Shown one piece after another: positions 8,053 to 17,814 of a DNA stretch of 64,000 nucleotides (positions within the stretch are counted from its first letter, which is position 1; every line of letters begins with the position of its first letter). Source of the stretch: Streptomyces microflavus (GTDB lineage Bacteria > Actinomycetota > Actinomycetes > Streptomycetales > Streptomycetaceae). The position numbers and the translations under genes are program-made. Under the pieces are notes generated by a model that saw only the letters and a list, made by a program, of their open reading frames with translations, had not been told where the DNA came from and did not search any database. The DNA lies in assembly GCF_014650075.1 (NCBI RefSeq), contig NZ_BMUG01000011.1, positions 248,001 to 312,000 of the forward strand, in the 5' to 3' direction.

Positions 8053-9192
8053 ATGTCGGCACCGAACAAGTCGTACGACCCAGTCGAGGTCGAGGCACTG
8101 AAACCGGAAGAGATCGAGCGCATGCGGGACGAGGCGCTCGCCGCCTTCGCCGCCGCCGGCGACCTCGACGCGCTCGCCCAGGCGAAGACCGCGCACACCG
8201 GAGGCACCTCGCCCCTGTCGCTCGCCAACCGCGAGATCGGCGCCCTGCCCCCGCAGGCCAAGGCCGAGGCGGGCAAGCGCGTGGGCCAGGCCCGCGGCGC
8301 CGTCTCCAAGGCACTGGCCGCCCGCCAGGCCGAGCTGGAGGCCGAGCGCGACGCCCGGGTGCTCGTCGAGGAGGCCGTGGATGTCACGCTGCCCTACGAC
8401 CGCATCCCGGCCGGCGCCCGCCACCCGCTGACGACCATCATGGAGCGCGTCGCGGACGTCTTCGTGGCCATGGGCTACGAGATCGCCGAGGGCCCCGAGG
8501 TCGAGGCGGAGTGGTTCAACTTCGACGCCCTGAACTTCGTGCCCGACCACCCGGCCCGCCAGATGCAGGACACCTTCTTCGTCCAGGGCACCACGCCCGA
8601 CGGGAAGGCGACCGAGGGCGACGAGTCCGGCGTCGTGCTGCGTACGCACACCTCCCCGGTCCAGGCCCGCTCGCTCCTGGAGCGCAAGCCCCCCGTCTAC
8701 GTGGTCTGCCCCGGCCGGGTCTACCGCACCGACGAGCTGGACGCCACGCACACCCCGGTCTTCCACCAGATCGAGCTGCTCGCCGTCGACGAGGGCCTCA
8801 CCATGGCCGACCTCAAGGGCACCCTCGACCACATGGTCCAGGCGCTCTTCGGACCGGACATGAAGACCCGGCTGCGGCCGAACTTCTTCCCGTTCACCGA
8901 GCCGTCCGCCGAGATGGACATGGTCTGCTACGTCTGCCGCGGCGAGTCCGTCGGCAACCCGGACCGCCCCTGCCGCACCTGCGGCAGCGAGGGCTGGATC
9001 GAGCTCGGCGGCTGCGGCATGGTCAACCCCAAGGTGCTCACCGCCTGCGGTGTCGACCCCAAGAAGTACAGCGGATTCGCCTTCGGGTTCGGCATCGAAC
9101 GGATGCTGATGTTCCGCCACAACGTCGAAGACATGAGAGACATGGTCGAGGGTGACGTCCGGTTCACCCGGCCGTTCGGGATGGAGATCTGA
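8053..9192 (+). CDS. pheS: Phenylalanyl-tRNA synthetase alpha subunit
   Basis: PheS is the catalytic subunit of the (alpha-beta)2 enzyme that charges tRNA-Phe. The 379-residue protein has an N-terminal coiled-coil arm (about 1-95) and a class II synthetase core with motif 2 (VVCPGRVYRTDELDATHTPVFHQ) and motif 3 (GFGIERMLMFRHN). Its TGA overlaps the pheT ATG by one base, so translation is coupled. I found no T-box and no Phe-rich leader peptide in the 144 bases upstream. Confidence 0.97.
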   Translation: MSAPNKSYDPVEVEALKPEEIERMRDEALAAFAAAGDLDALAQAKTAHTGGTSPLSLANREIGALPPQAKAEAGKRVGQARGAVSKALAARQAELEAERDARVLVEEAVDVTLPYDRIPAGARHPLTTIMERVADVFVAMGYEIAEGPEVEAEWFNFDALNFVPDHPARQMQDTFFVQGTTPDGKATEGDESGVVLRTHTSPVQARSLLERKPPVYVVCPGRVYRTDELDATHTPVFHQIELLAVDEGLTMADLKGTLDHMVQALFGPDMKTRLRPNFFPFTEPSAEMDMVCYVCRGESVGNPDRPCRTCGSEGWIELGGCGMVNPKVLTACGVDPKKYSGFAFGFGIERMLMFRHNVEDMRDMVEGDVRFTRPFGMEI

Positions 9193-11705
9193 TGCGCGTC
9201 CCGCTTTCCTGGCTGCGGGAGTACGTCGACCTGCCGGCGACGGAGACCGGCCGTGACGTACAGGCCAAGCTCGTCTCCGTCGGCCTCGAGGTCGAGACCG
9301 TCGAGCAGATCGGTGCGGGCCTCAAGGGCCCCCTGGTCGTCGGCAAGGTCCTGACCATCGAGGAGCTGGAGGGGTTCAAGAAGCCCATCCGCTTCTGCAC
9401 GGTCGACGTCGGCACCGCCAACGGCACCGGCGAACCGCAGGAGATCGTCTGCGGCGCCCGTAACTTCTCGGTCGGCGACAAGGTCGTCGTGGTCCTCCCG
9501 GGCGCGGTCCTGCCCGGCGACTTCGCGATCGCCGCCCGCAAGACGTACGGCAAGACCTCGCACGGCATGATCTGTTCCACCGACGAGCTCGGCATGGGCG
9601 ACGACGGAACGCACGGCATCATCGTGCTGCCGCCGGAGCACGAGGTCGGCACCGACGCGATCGAGCTGCTCCAGCTCGTCGACGAGGTCCTCGACATCGC
9701 CGTCACCCCGGACCGCGGCTACTGCCTGTCGATGCGCGGTGTCGCCCGCGAGACCGCCACCGCGTACGGGCTGCCGCTGCGCGACCCGGCGCTCCTGGAC
9801 GTGCCCGCGCCCAACGCGTACGGCTACCCGGTCAAGATCTCGGACCCGATCGGCTGCGACCGCTTCACCGCGCGCACCGTCACCGGTCTCCAGCCCGAGG
9901 CCCGCTCCCCGATCTGGATGCAGCGCCGTCTGCAGAAGGCCGGGATGCGGCCGATCTCGCTGGCCGTCGACATCACGAACTACGTGATGCTGGAGCTCGG
10001 CCAGCCGCTGCACGCCTACGACCGCACCCGGGTCGACGGGCCGATCGGTGTGCGCCGCGCCACGCAGGGCGAGAAGCTCACCACGCTGGACGGCACCGTG
10101 CGCGTGCTGGACGCCGAGGACCTCGTCATCACCGACAACCGCGGGCCGATCGGACTCGCGGGCGTCATGGGCGGTGCCAACACCGAGATCGCCGACGCGG
10201 ACGGCGAGCACGCGCTCACCACCGAGGTCGTCATCGAGGCCGCGCACTTCGACGCGATCTCGATCGCCCGCACCGCGCGCCGCCACAAGCTGTCCTCCGA
10301 GGCGTCCAAGCGCTTCGAGCGGGGCGTCGACCCGCAGGCCGCCGCCGCTGCCGCGCAGCGCACGGTGGACCTGCTGGTCCTCCTCGCGGGCGGCACCGCC
10401 GAGGCCGGGGTCACCGAGATCACCTCGCCCCACGCGCCCCGGACCATCGCCATGCCGGCGAACCACCCCGACCGGGTGGCCGGTGTGGAGTACGGCCGCG
10501 AGACCGTCGTCCGCCGCCTCCAGGAGGTCGGCTGCGACGTCTACGGGCAGGACGAGCTGATCGTCACCGTCCCGTCCTGGCGGCCCGACCTGGGCGAGCC
10601 GAACGACCTGGCCGAAGAGGTCATCCGGCTTGAGGGCTACGAGAACCTGCCCTCCACCCTGCCGACGCCCCCCTCCGGCCGCGGTCTCACCGACCGCCAG
10701 CGGCTGCACCGCCGCATCGGCCGGGTGCTGGCCGGAGCCGGTTACGTCGAGGCGCTGAGCTACCCGTTCATCGGTGACGCGGTCCTGGACCAGCTCGGCC
10801 TGGACAAGGACGACGAGCGCCGCCGTACGGTGAAGCTCGTCAACCCGATCTCCGACGAGGAGCCGGCGCTTCGCACCACGCTGCTGCCGGGCCTCCTCGG
10901 CGCACTGCGGCGCAACGACGGCCGCGGCAGCCACGACCTGGCGCTCTTCGAGACCGGTCTGGTCTTCCGGCCCACCGGCGAGGAGACGCCCGCCGTCCGC
11001 CTCCCGGTCGACCGCCGGCCCACCGACGAGGAGATCGCCGGTCTCGACGCGGCCCTGCCGCGTCAGCCGCGCCGCGCCGCCGTCGTCCTCGCGGGCGCCC
11101 GTGAGCAGGCCGGCTGGTGGGGCAAGGGCACCCCGGCGACCTGGGCGGACGCCGTCGAGGCGGCCCGGTCCATCGCCGCCGAGGCCGGTGTGGAGGTCAT
11201 CGTCCGCGCCGATCAGCACGCCCCGTGGCACCCGGGCCGCTGCGCCGCGCTGTACGTCACCGTGAACGGCGAGGAGACCCTCTTCGGACACGCGGGCGAA
11301 CTCCACCCGCGCGTCATCAAGGCGCTCCACCTGCCCGAGCGGACCTGCGCCGCCGAGGTCGAGCTGGACGTCCTGGAGAAGGCCGTCGACGGAGCGCTCC
11401 AGGCACCCCGGATCTCCACCTTCCCGGTGGCGACCCAGGACGTCGCGCTCGTCGTCGCCGGGGACGTCCCGGCCGCCGACGTGGAGCGGGCGCTGCGCGA
11501 GGGCGCGGGTGAACTCCTCGAATCGCTGCGGCTGTTCGACGTCTTCACCGGCGAGCAGATCGGCGGGGGCAACAAGTCCCTGGCGTACGCGCTGCGCTTC
11601 CGCGCCGCCGACCGCACGCTGACCGTCGAGGAGGCCTCGGCCGCCCGGGACAGCGCGGTGGCCCTGGCCGCCGAGCGCACGGGCGCGGTGCTGCGCGGGG
11701 CGTAG
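9192..11705 (+). CDS. pheT: Phenylalanyl-tRNA synthetase beta subunit
   Basis: The 837-residue subunit supplies tRNA binding and editing. In order it has an N-terminal tRNA-binding OB domain (about 40-155), B3/B4 editing domain (about 210-390), B5 DNA-binding-like domain, a catalytically inert class II-like core (NPISDEEPALRTTLLPGLLGAL) and a C-terminal anticodon-binding FDX-ACB domain ending near residue 836. The length is normal for actinobacteria. It is the second gene of pheST and is followed by a long perfect terminator hairpin. Confidence 0.97.
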   Translation: MRVPLSWLREYVDLPATETGRDVQAKLVSVGLEVETVEQIGAGLKGPLVVGKVLTIEELEGFKKPIRFCTVDVGTANGTGEPQEIVCGARNFSVGDKVVVVLPGAVLPGDFAIAARKTYGKTSHGMICSTDELGMGDDGTHGIIVLPPEHEVGTDAIELLQLVDEVLDIAVTPDRGYCLSMRGVARETATAYGLPLRDPALLDVPAPNAYGYPVKISDPIGCDRFTARTVTGLQPEARSPIWMQRRLQKAGMRPISLAVDITNYVMLELGQPLHAYDRTRVDGPIGVRRATQGEKLTTLDGTVRVLDAEDLVITDNRGPIGLAGVMGGANTEIADADGEHALTTEVVIEAAHFDAISIARTARRHKLSSEASKRFERGVDPQAAAAAAQRTVDLLVLLAGGTAEAGVTEITSPHAPRTIAMPANHPDRVAGVEYGRETVVRRLQEVGCDVYGQDELIVTVPSWRPDLGEPNDLAEEVIRLEGYENLPSTLPTPPSGRGLTDRQRLHRRIGRVLAGAGYVEALSYPFIGDAVLDQLGLDKDDERRRTVKLVNPISDEEPALRTTLLPGLLGALRRNDGRGSHDLALFETGLVFRPTGEETPAVRLPVDRRPTDEEIAGLDAALPRQPRRAAVVLAGAREQAGWWGKGTPATWADAVEAARSIAAEAGVEVIVRADQHAPWHPGRCAALYVTVNGEETLFGHAGELHPRVIKALHLPERTCAAEVELDVLEKAVDGALQAPRISTFPVATQDVALVVAGDVPAADVERALREGAGELLESLRLFDVFTGEQIGGGNKSLAYALRFRAADRTLTVEEASAARDSAVALAAERTGAVLRGA

Positions 11706-11722
11706 CACCCCCGGAGCGTGGA

Positions 11723-11757
11723 GAAGGGGCGTATCCGGCCACCGGATACGCCCCTTC
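11723..11757 (+). terminator. Strong terminator of pheST
   Basis: A perfect 16-bp stem (11723-11738 with 11742-11757) with a CCA loop is followed by TTCTTG. It is among the strongest hairpins in the window. Confidence 0.85.
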
Positions 11758-12120
11758 TTCTTGTCCCGCCGGGCGGCGGAGGGACCGCACGCGGACCGGA
11801 CACGGAACCGGGAGGAAGCGCGGTTCCGGCCCCGACCCGCAGCCACCCTCCTTCGTCGTTGGGCAGTGGGTCGTGCGATCCTGCGCCCGTCCGCACGGCC
11901 ACGGAGTGTCGGGCAGGCCGGCGGTGCGGACGGACGCGGGTGCGGGTCGTCAACCGTTACGAGGGGGAGCCGACGACCCGGCCGCCTCTTGCGAGGAGCT
12001 CATTCAACCGAGCCCCGGTGGTGCGCGGCAGAGTGCACAGCAGGAGGGTTCGGGCATTCCGTTCACACCCCGTGTGAATCGTGCTCCACTAGGCTCATTG
12101 CGACACGCACTGGGGGGACG
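11758..12120 (+). promoter_or_regulatory. Intergenic region with palindromic operator before HTH regulator
   Basis: The 363 bases after the pheST terminator hold no convincing gene. At 12062-12078 is a perfect inverted repeat TTCACAC-CCC-GTGTGAA, well placed for a dimeric repressor about 40 bases before the regulator start. TAGGCT at 12090-12095 fits a -10 box, and GGGGGGAC before the ATG at 12121 is the ribosome binding site. Autoregulation by the downstream gene product is a reasonable guess but unproven. Confidence 0.5.
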
Positions 12121-13470
12121 ATGGAGCCGAATGTCCTGCTCGAATCCCTGATCGACGAGGCCGGGATGTCCCGGGCGGGGCTCGCCGGTCACATCAACCG
12201 GGCGGGCCGGGCCCGCGGCCTGAGCCTGCGGTACGAACACACCGCGGTCTCCCGCTGGCTCAAGGGGCAGCGTCCGCGCGGTCAGGTGCCGGACCTCATC
12301 TGCGAGGTGCTGGGCGGCCGGCTGGGGCGCCCGGTCGCACTGGACGACGTGGGCATGGGCATCTCCGGCGGCCACGACACCGGGACCGCACCGCGCAGCG
12401 CCTCCCTCTCCGGCTTCGTCGAGCGGGCCACCGCGCTCTGGCGCTCCGACGAACAGCAGCGCCCCCACCTGGCCACCGTGCCCGCCGTCACCGGCACGAC
12501 GGCGGTGATGCCGGTCTGGGAGTGGGAGAACCCGCCGGAGGACACCGACGTCTCCCGCCCGGGCCCCGCCCTGGTCAGCTCGGCCGACATAGAGACCCTC
12601 CGGTCCGCGCGCGACCACTACGAGCAGATGTACCGCAAGGCGGGCGGCATCGCGACCAGACCCCGGATCGTCCGCTTCCTCAACGCCGAGGCCGCGCCCC
12701 TGCTGCGTGGCGGCCACAGCGACGCACTCGGCCGCAGGCTGCACCGGGCGACGGCGGCACTGGTGGCGGTCGCCGGTATCTGCGCGTACGACTCCGACGC
12801 CCACGGCCTCGCCCAGCGCTACTTCCACCAGGCCCTGCGGCTCGCCAAGTCCAGCGGCGACCGCGCGCTCGGCGGCTATGTGATCGCCCTGCTCGTCACC
12901 CAGTCGCTCTTCCTCGGCGACCACCGCCGTTCCATCGCCTTCGCCGAGGCCGCGCTGCGGGCCTCGGGCGGCCACATCACCCCGGCGCTCGCCGCCGATC
13001 TGCACGCCATGCAGGCCAAGGCGTACGCCCACCTCGGCGACGCGGCGGCCGCCCGGGCCTGCATCGGCCGGGCCGAGGCCCAGGCGGGCCGGATCCACAC
13101 CGGACGGGAGCCGGACGAGACCGGATACGTCCAGCCGGGTCTGGTCGACGTCCAGGTGGCGGAGGCACTGCTCAGCCTCGGGGATCTGCCCGCAGCACGG
13201 GAGCACGCGGCCTCCGCGGTGCGCGCCCCGGCGCACGACCGGGGGCGCGTGCACCGCCTGGCCATGCTCAGCCATATCGAGCTGCTCCAGGGCGAGCCGG
13301 ACCGGGCGGCCGGTACGGCGGCCGAAATGGCCGAGCGGGCCCGGGGCATGGAGTCCCGGCGGCTGCGCGACCGGCTGTGCGAGGTCCGGCAGCAGCTCGC
13401 GGAGAGCGGCTGCGCCGATGCCGTACAGACGGCCCATCTGATCGGCGGGGCGCTCCGCGTGCCTCTGTGA
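12121..13470 (+). CDS. Streptomyces differentiation-type HTH regulator with TPR-like domain
   Basis: This 449-residue protein has an N-terminal DNA-binding region (about 1-80: 'LIDEAGMSRAGLAGHIN...EHTAVSRWLKGQRPRG'), the helix-turn-helix type found in NsdA-like and other Streptomyces developmental regulators. The long alpha-helical C-terminal half (about 160-449) resembles tetratricopeptide repeats, with Ala/Leu-rich helices such as 'RALGGYVIALLVTQSLFLGDHRRSIAFAEAALRA'. Such proteins act as transcriptional regulators whose repeats bind ligands or partners. I start it at the ATG after GGGGGGAC and reject the longer in-frame extension. The specific name is not certain. Confidence 0.8.
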   Translation: MEPNVLLESLIDEAGMSRAGLAGHINRAGRARGLSLRYEHTAVSRWLKGQRPRGQVPDLICEVLGGRLGRPVALDDVGMGISGGHDTGTAPRSASLSGFVERATALWRSDEQQRPHLATVPAVTGTTAVMPVWEWENPPEDTDVSRPGPALVSSADIETLRSARDHYEQMYRKAGGIATRPRIVRFLNAEAAPLLRGGHSDALGRRLHRATAALVAVAGICAYDSDAHGLAQRYFHQALRLAKSSGDRALGGYVIALLVTQSLFLGDHRRSIAFAEAALRASGGHITPALAADLHAMQAKAYAHLGDAAAARACIGRAEAQAGRIHTGREPDETGYVQPGLVDVQVAEALLSLGDLPAAREHAASAVRAPAHDRGRVHRLAMLSHIELLQGEPDRAAGTAAEMAERARGMESRRLRDRLCEVRQQLAESGCADAVQTAHLIGGALRVPL

Positions 13471-13556
13471 GCTCCGCCGCGCACCCGCCGTTCATTCCGC
13501 TTCGCGGCCGACCCTGCTGGCATGTTGCCACCAACATGTCGAAAGGCGGCAGAACT

Positions 13557-14087
13557 GTGCAGTGGACGAACTTGAGCGAACAGAATGTGTATCAGAACCG
13601 TTGGTTCCGGGTGAACCTGGCGGATGTCCAGCTCCCCGACGGCAGCCATCTCGACCACTTCGTCATCCGGCTGCGGCCCGTCGCCGCGGCCACCGTCGTC
13701 AACGAGGCGGACGAGGTGCTGCTGCTCTGGCGCCACCGGTTCATCACCGACAGCTGGGGGTGGGAGCTGGCCGCGGGGGTCGTCGATGACGGCGAGGACA
13801 TCGCGGCGGCGGCGGCCCGTGAGATGGAGGAGGAGACCGGCTGGCGCCCCGGCCCGCTGCGCCCGCTGCTCACCGTGGAGCCCGCCAACGGCCTCACCGA
13901 CGCCCGCCACCACCTCTACTGGGCAGAAGAGGCGCAGTACACGGGGCCTCCGCAGGACGCCTTCGAGTCCTCGCGCCGGGAGTGGATACCGCTGAAGCTG
14001 GTCCCGGACATGATCGCCCGGGGAGAGGTGCCCGCGGCGAACATGGCGGCCGCGCTGCTGATGCTGCACCACCTGAGGCTGGGCTGA
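13557..14087 (+). CDS. NUDIX hydrolase
   Basis: The 176-residue protein is an ADP-ribose-pyrophosphatase-like NUDIX enzyme. The full NUDIX box is present: G-V-V-D-D-G-E, then R-E-M-x-E-E-T-G-W. These residues bind the metal ions that drive cleavage of nucleoside diphosphate-X substrates. The flanking sequence (YQNRWFRVNLADVQLPDG, EPANGLTDARHHLYWAEEA) suggests nucleotide-sugar or ADP-ribose substrates. I chose GTG at 13557 because AAAGGCGG lies 7 bases upstream; an in-frame ATG at 13536 is possible. Confidence 0.88.
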   Translation: MQWTNLSEQNVYQNRWFRVNLADVQLPDGSHLDHFVIRLRPVAAATVVNEADEVLLLWRHRFITDSWGWELAAGVVDDGEDIAAAAAREMEEETGWRPGPLRPLLTVEPANGLTDARHHLYWAEEAQYTGPPQDAFESSRREWIPLKLVPDMIARGEVPAANMAAALLMLHHLRLG

Positions 14088-14122
14088 GGCCCTTCCGGCA
14101 CCTGAGCGCCTCGTACGCACGA

Positions 14123-14155
14123 GGAGCCGGCCCCGGGGTGTCCGGGACCGGCTCC
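14123..14155. terminator. Hairpin between convergent NUDIX and dehydrogenase genes
   Basis: A 14-bp stem with one mismatch (14123-14136 with 14142-14155) and a GGTGT loop is positioned to stop transcription from both sides. Confidence 0.65.
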
Positions 14156-14172
14156 ACGAGGTGACGGGGGCG

Positions 14173-15045
14173 TCAGGCGTACGGGTAGAAGCCCGACCCC
14201 GTCTTGCGGCCGAGGCGGCCCGCGTCGACCATGCGCTGGAGCAGCGGGGGAGCGGCGTACAGCGGCTCCTTGTACTCGGCGTACATCGAGTCGGCGACGG
14301 AGGCCACGGTGTCCAGGCCGATCAGGTCCGCGAGCTTCAGCGGGCCCATCGGGTGGGCGCAGCCCATCTCCATGCCGTTGTCGATGTCCTCACGGCTCGC
14401 GATGCCCGACTCGAACATCCGGATCGCGGAGAGCAGGTACGGGATCAGCAGCGCGTTCACGACGAAGCCGGACCTGTCCTGGGCGCGGATCGGGTGCTTG
14501 CCCAGCACGTCCTGCACCACGGCCTCGGCGCGCTTGATCGTCTCGTCCGACGTGGTCAGCGCCGGGATCAGCTCGACCAGCTTCTGGACCGGGGCCGGGT
14601 TGAAGAAGTGGATGCCGATGACCCGGTCCGGGCGCGAGGTCGCCACGGCCAGCTTCACCAGCGGGATGGAGGAGGTGTTGGAGGCCAGGATCGCGTCCTG
14701 CCGGGTCACCACCTGGTCGAGCACCTGGAAGATCTCGGTCTTGACCTGCTCGTTCTCCACGACGGCCTCGATGACGAGATCGCGGTCGGCGAACTCCCCG
14801 AGATCGGTGGTGAAGCTCAGCCGGCCGAGGGTCTCGTCCCGCTCCTCCGCGCTGATCTTGCCGCGCTCGGCGGCCTTCGAGAGGGAGTTGTGCAGCCGGG
14901 TGCGGCCGATCTCCAGCGCCTCGCCGGTGGTCTCGGCGACCTTCACTTCGAGGCCGCTGCGCGCGCACACCTCCGCGATCCCTGCGCCCATCTGGCCACA
15001 GCCCACCACCCCGACGCGTGCAATGTCGGCCATAGAGTCCGTCAC
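14173..15045 (-). CDS. 3-hydroxyacyl-CoA (3-hydroxybutyryl-CoA) dehydrogenase
   Basis: The 290-residue enzyme oxidises 3-hydroxyacyl-CoA with NAD(P) in fatty acid oxidation or butyrate metabolism. The Rossmann motif GVVGCGQMGAG is at the N-terminus. The catalytic region 'NTSSIPLVKLA...GIHFFNPAPVQKLVELIP' and the C-terminal dimer domain 'DRSGFVVNALLIPYLLSAIRM...HPMGPLKLADLIGLD' are complete. I start it at the GTG with GAAAGG about seven bases upstream; the ATG at 15033 is an alternative. No acyl-CoA synthetase or thiolase is adjacent. Confidence 0.93.
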   Translation of the reverse strand: MTDSMADIARVGVVGCGQMGAGIAEVCARSGLEVKVAETTGEALEIGRTRLHNSLSKAAERGKISAEERDETLGRLSFTTDLGEFADRDLVIEAVVENEQVKTEIFQVLDQVVTRQDAILASNTSSIPLVKLAVATSRPDRVIGIHFFNPAPVQKLVELIPALTTSDETIKRAEAVVQDVLGKHPIRAQDRSGFVVNALLIPYLLSAIRMFESGIASREDIDNGMEMGCAHPMGPLKLADLIGLDTVASVADSMYAEYKEPLYAAPPLLQRMVDAGRLGRKTGSGFYPYA

Positions 15046-15228
15046 CTCGTGCCTTTCGATGTTCTCCGCATTGCAGGGTCCCGTGTGATTCCGGTGCCCG
15101 CCTCGACCCCACGACGTTACTCCGCGAGCCCACCCCGGTGACCTGCGGGTCATCCGGCTACGGACGGGCATCATTCTGTTACGTACAGCAAGGGGGGTCG
15201 TGGTCGACGTGAGAGACGAGGGTGGCGC

Positions 15229-16500
15229 ATGCGACGGACAGGGATGACCCGGAGATCACTCGTGGCCAGTGCGGCCGCGCTGGTGGCGGCGATGACGACG
15301 GGCGGTGACGCGGTGGCCTCCCAGCCGGATCGGGCCCTGCGGGGAGGGGGCGACGGCGAGGACCGGTTCGCGCGGGGCGAGCTGCGCGGGGTGTGGATCG
15401 CCACGGTCGCCAACCTGGACTGGCCCTCCAGGGCCGGCCTCACGGCGGCGGCCCAGGAGGCCGAGCTGATCGCCCACCTGGACCGGGCGGTCGCGCTGCG
15501 GCTCAACGCGGTGGTGCTCCAGGTCCGGCCGACCGCGGACGCCCTGTGGCCCTCCCCGTACGAGCCGTGGGCCGCGTGTCTCACCGGGGTCCAGGGCAAG
15601 GACCCCGGCTGGGACCCGCTCGCCACCGCCGTCCGCGAGGCACATGACCGGGGGCTCGAACTGCACGCCTGGTTCAACCCGTACCGGGTGGCGAACCACA
15701 CCGACCCCACCCGCCTCGCCGCCTCCCACCCGGCCCGGCTCCACCCGGAGTGGGTCCTGCCGTACGGCGGGAAGCTCTACTACAACCCCGGGCTGCCGGA
15801 GGTCCGCAGCTTCGTCCAGGACGCCATGCTGGACGCCGTCCGCCGGTACGCGATCGACGCGGTGCACTGGGATGACTACTTCTACCCGTACCCGGTGGCG
15901 GGTGAGGCGTTCAAGGACGACGCCGCCTACGAGCGGTACGGGGCCGGGTTCCCGGACCGGGCCGCCTGGCGCCGCGACAACACCGACCGGCTGGTCCGCG
16001 AGATGGGCGAGCGGATCCGGGAGACCCGGCAGGGCGTCCGGTTCGGCATCAGCCCCTTCGCCGTCTGGCGCAACGCCTCGACCGACCCGCTCGGCTCCGA
16101 CACCCGGGCCGGCGTGGAGACTTACGACGACCTGCACGCCGACACCCGTAAATGGGTCAAGGAGGGATGGATCGACTACATCGCCCCGCAGATCTACTGG
16201 CATATCGGCCTCGCCGCCGCCGACTACGCCAAGGTCCTCGCCTGGTGGAGCGCGACCGTACGGGGCACGGGCGTGGGCCTGTACGTGGGGGAGGCGCTGT
16301 ACAAGGCGGGCGACCCGGCCCAGCCGGCCCCCTGGCAGGACCCGGCGGAGCTCTCCCGCCACCTCACCCTCGCCAGGGACCACGAGGAGGTGGGCGGGCA
16401 CATCTTCTTCTCCGCCAAGCACGTGGCGGCCGACCGGATCGGGGCGATGGCCCGGGTGGTCGCCGACCACTACCAGGACCGGGTGCGCGCGCCGCGCTGA
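15229..16500 (+). CDS. Secreted GH10-like glycoside hydrolase (YngK/DUF187 family)
   Basis: This 423-residue exported protein begins with an Arg-rich signal (MRRTGMTRRSLVASAAALVA, possibly Tat). Its TIM-barrel hydrolase domain belongs to the GHL10/YngK family (RGVWIATVANLDWPS, LNAVVLQVRPTADALWPSPYEPW, HAWFNPYR, DAVHWDDYFYPYP, WIDYIAPQIYW). The family has been linked to cell-wall or oligosaccharide breakdown, with few members characterised. Acidic residues in HWDDYFYP are plausible catalytic or binding residues. It is divergent from the dehydrogenase. Confidence 0.88.
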   Translation: MRRTGMTRRSLVASAAALVAAMTTGGDAVASQPDRALRGGGDGEDRFARGELRGVWIATVANLDWPSRAGLTAAAQEAELIAHLDRAVALRLNAVVLQVRPTADALWPSPYEPWAACLTGVQGKDPGWDPLATAVREAHDRGLELHAWFNPYRVANHTDPTRLAASHPARLHPEWVLPYGGKLYYNPGLPEVRSFVQDAMLDAVRRYAIDAVHWDDYFYPYPVAGEAFKDDAAYERYGAGFPDRAAWRRDNTDRLVREMGERIRETRQGVRFGISPFAVWRNASTDPLGSDTRAGVETYDDLHADTRKWVKEGWIDYIAPQIYWHIGLAAADYAKVLAWWSATVRGTGVGLYVGEALYKAGDPAQPAPWQDPAELSRHLTLARDHEEVGGHIFFSAKHVAADRIGAMARVVADHYQDRVRAPR

Positions 16501-16543
16501 GAGCAGTGGGGCCGGAGCCGCTCGGACCCCGGCCCCGGCCCTG

Positions 16544-16747
16544 CTAGTGCTGGTCCCGGGGCGCCTCGACGTGCTGGACGACGCTGTCGGGGCCGGGGGA
16601 CATCAGGTGCTCGTGGCCGTCGGGGAGCCGGATCCGGTACGGAGGGGCGCCCCCGTCCCCGAGTACTTCGATGATCTCTGCGACCCGGTCGTGCTGTCCC
16701 ACGGTCCTGCCGTGCATCAGCAGCCGGTCGCCCGCGTGTGCCTCCAT
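16544..16747 (-). CDS. DUF1918 domain-containing protein
   Basis: The 67-residue protein matches DUF1918: 'MEAHAGDRLLMHGRTVGQHDR' with a C-terminal 'PPYRIRLPDGHEHLMSPGPD', an SH3-like small beta-barrel. Its function is unknown; these proteins are widespread single-domain proteins in actinobacteria. A clear GAGGAGG Shine-Dalgarno precedes the ATG, which sets the start inside a longer shadow ORF. Confidence 0.88.
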   Translation of the reverse strand: MEAHAGDRLLMHGRTVGQHDRVAEIIEVLGDGGAPPYRIRLPDGHEHLMSPGPDSVVQHVEAPRDQH

Positions 16748-16797
16748 CGGGGGTGACCTCCTCAGGGGTGGCGGTCCGCCTGTCCGTACGGCCAAGT

Positions 16798-17812
<1,015 letters not shown>

Positions 17813-17814
<2 letters not shown>

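Noticed and set aside
8928..11846. 972-codon minus-strand ORF opposite pheT
   Set aside because: Antisense shadow of pheST; no domain resemblance.
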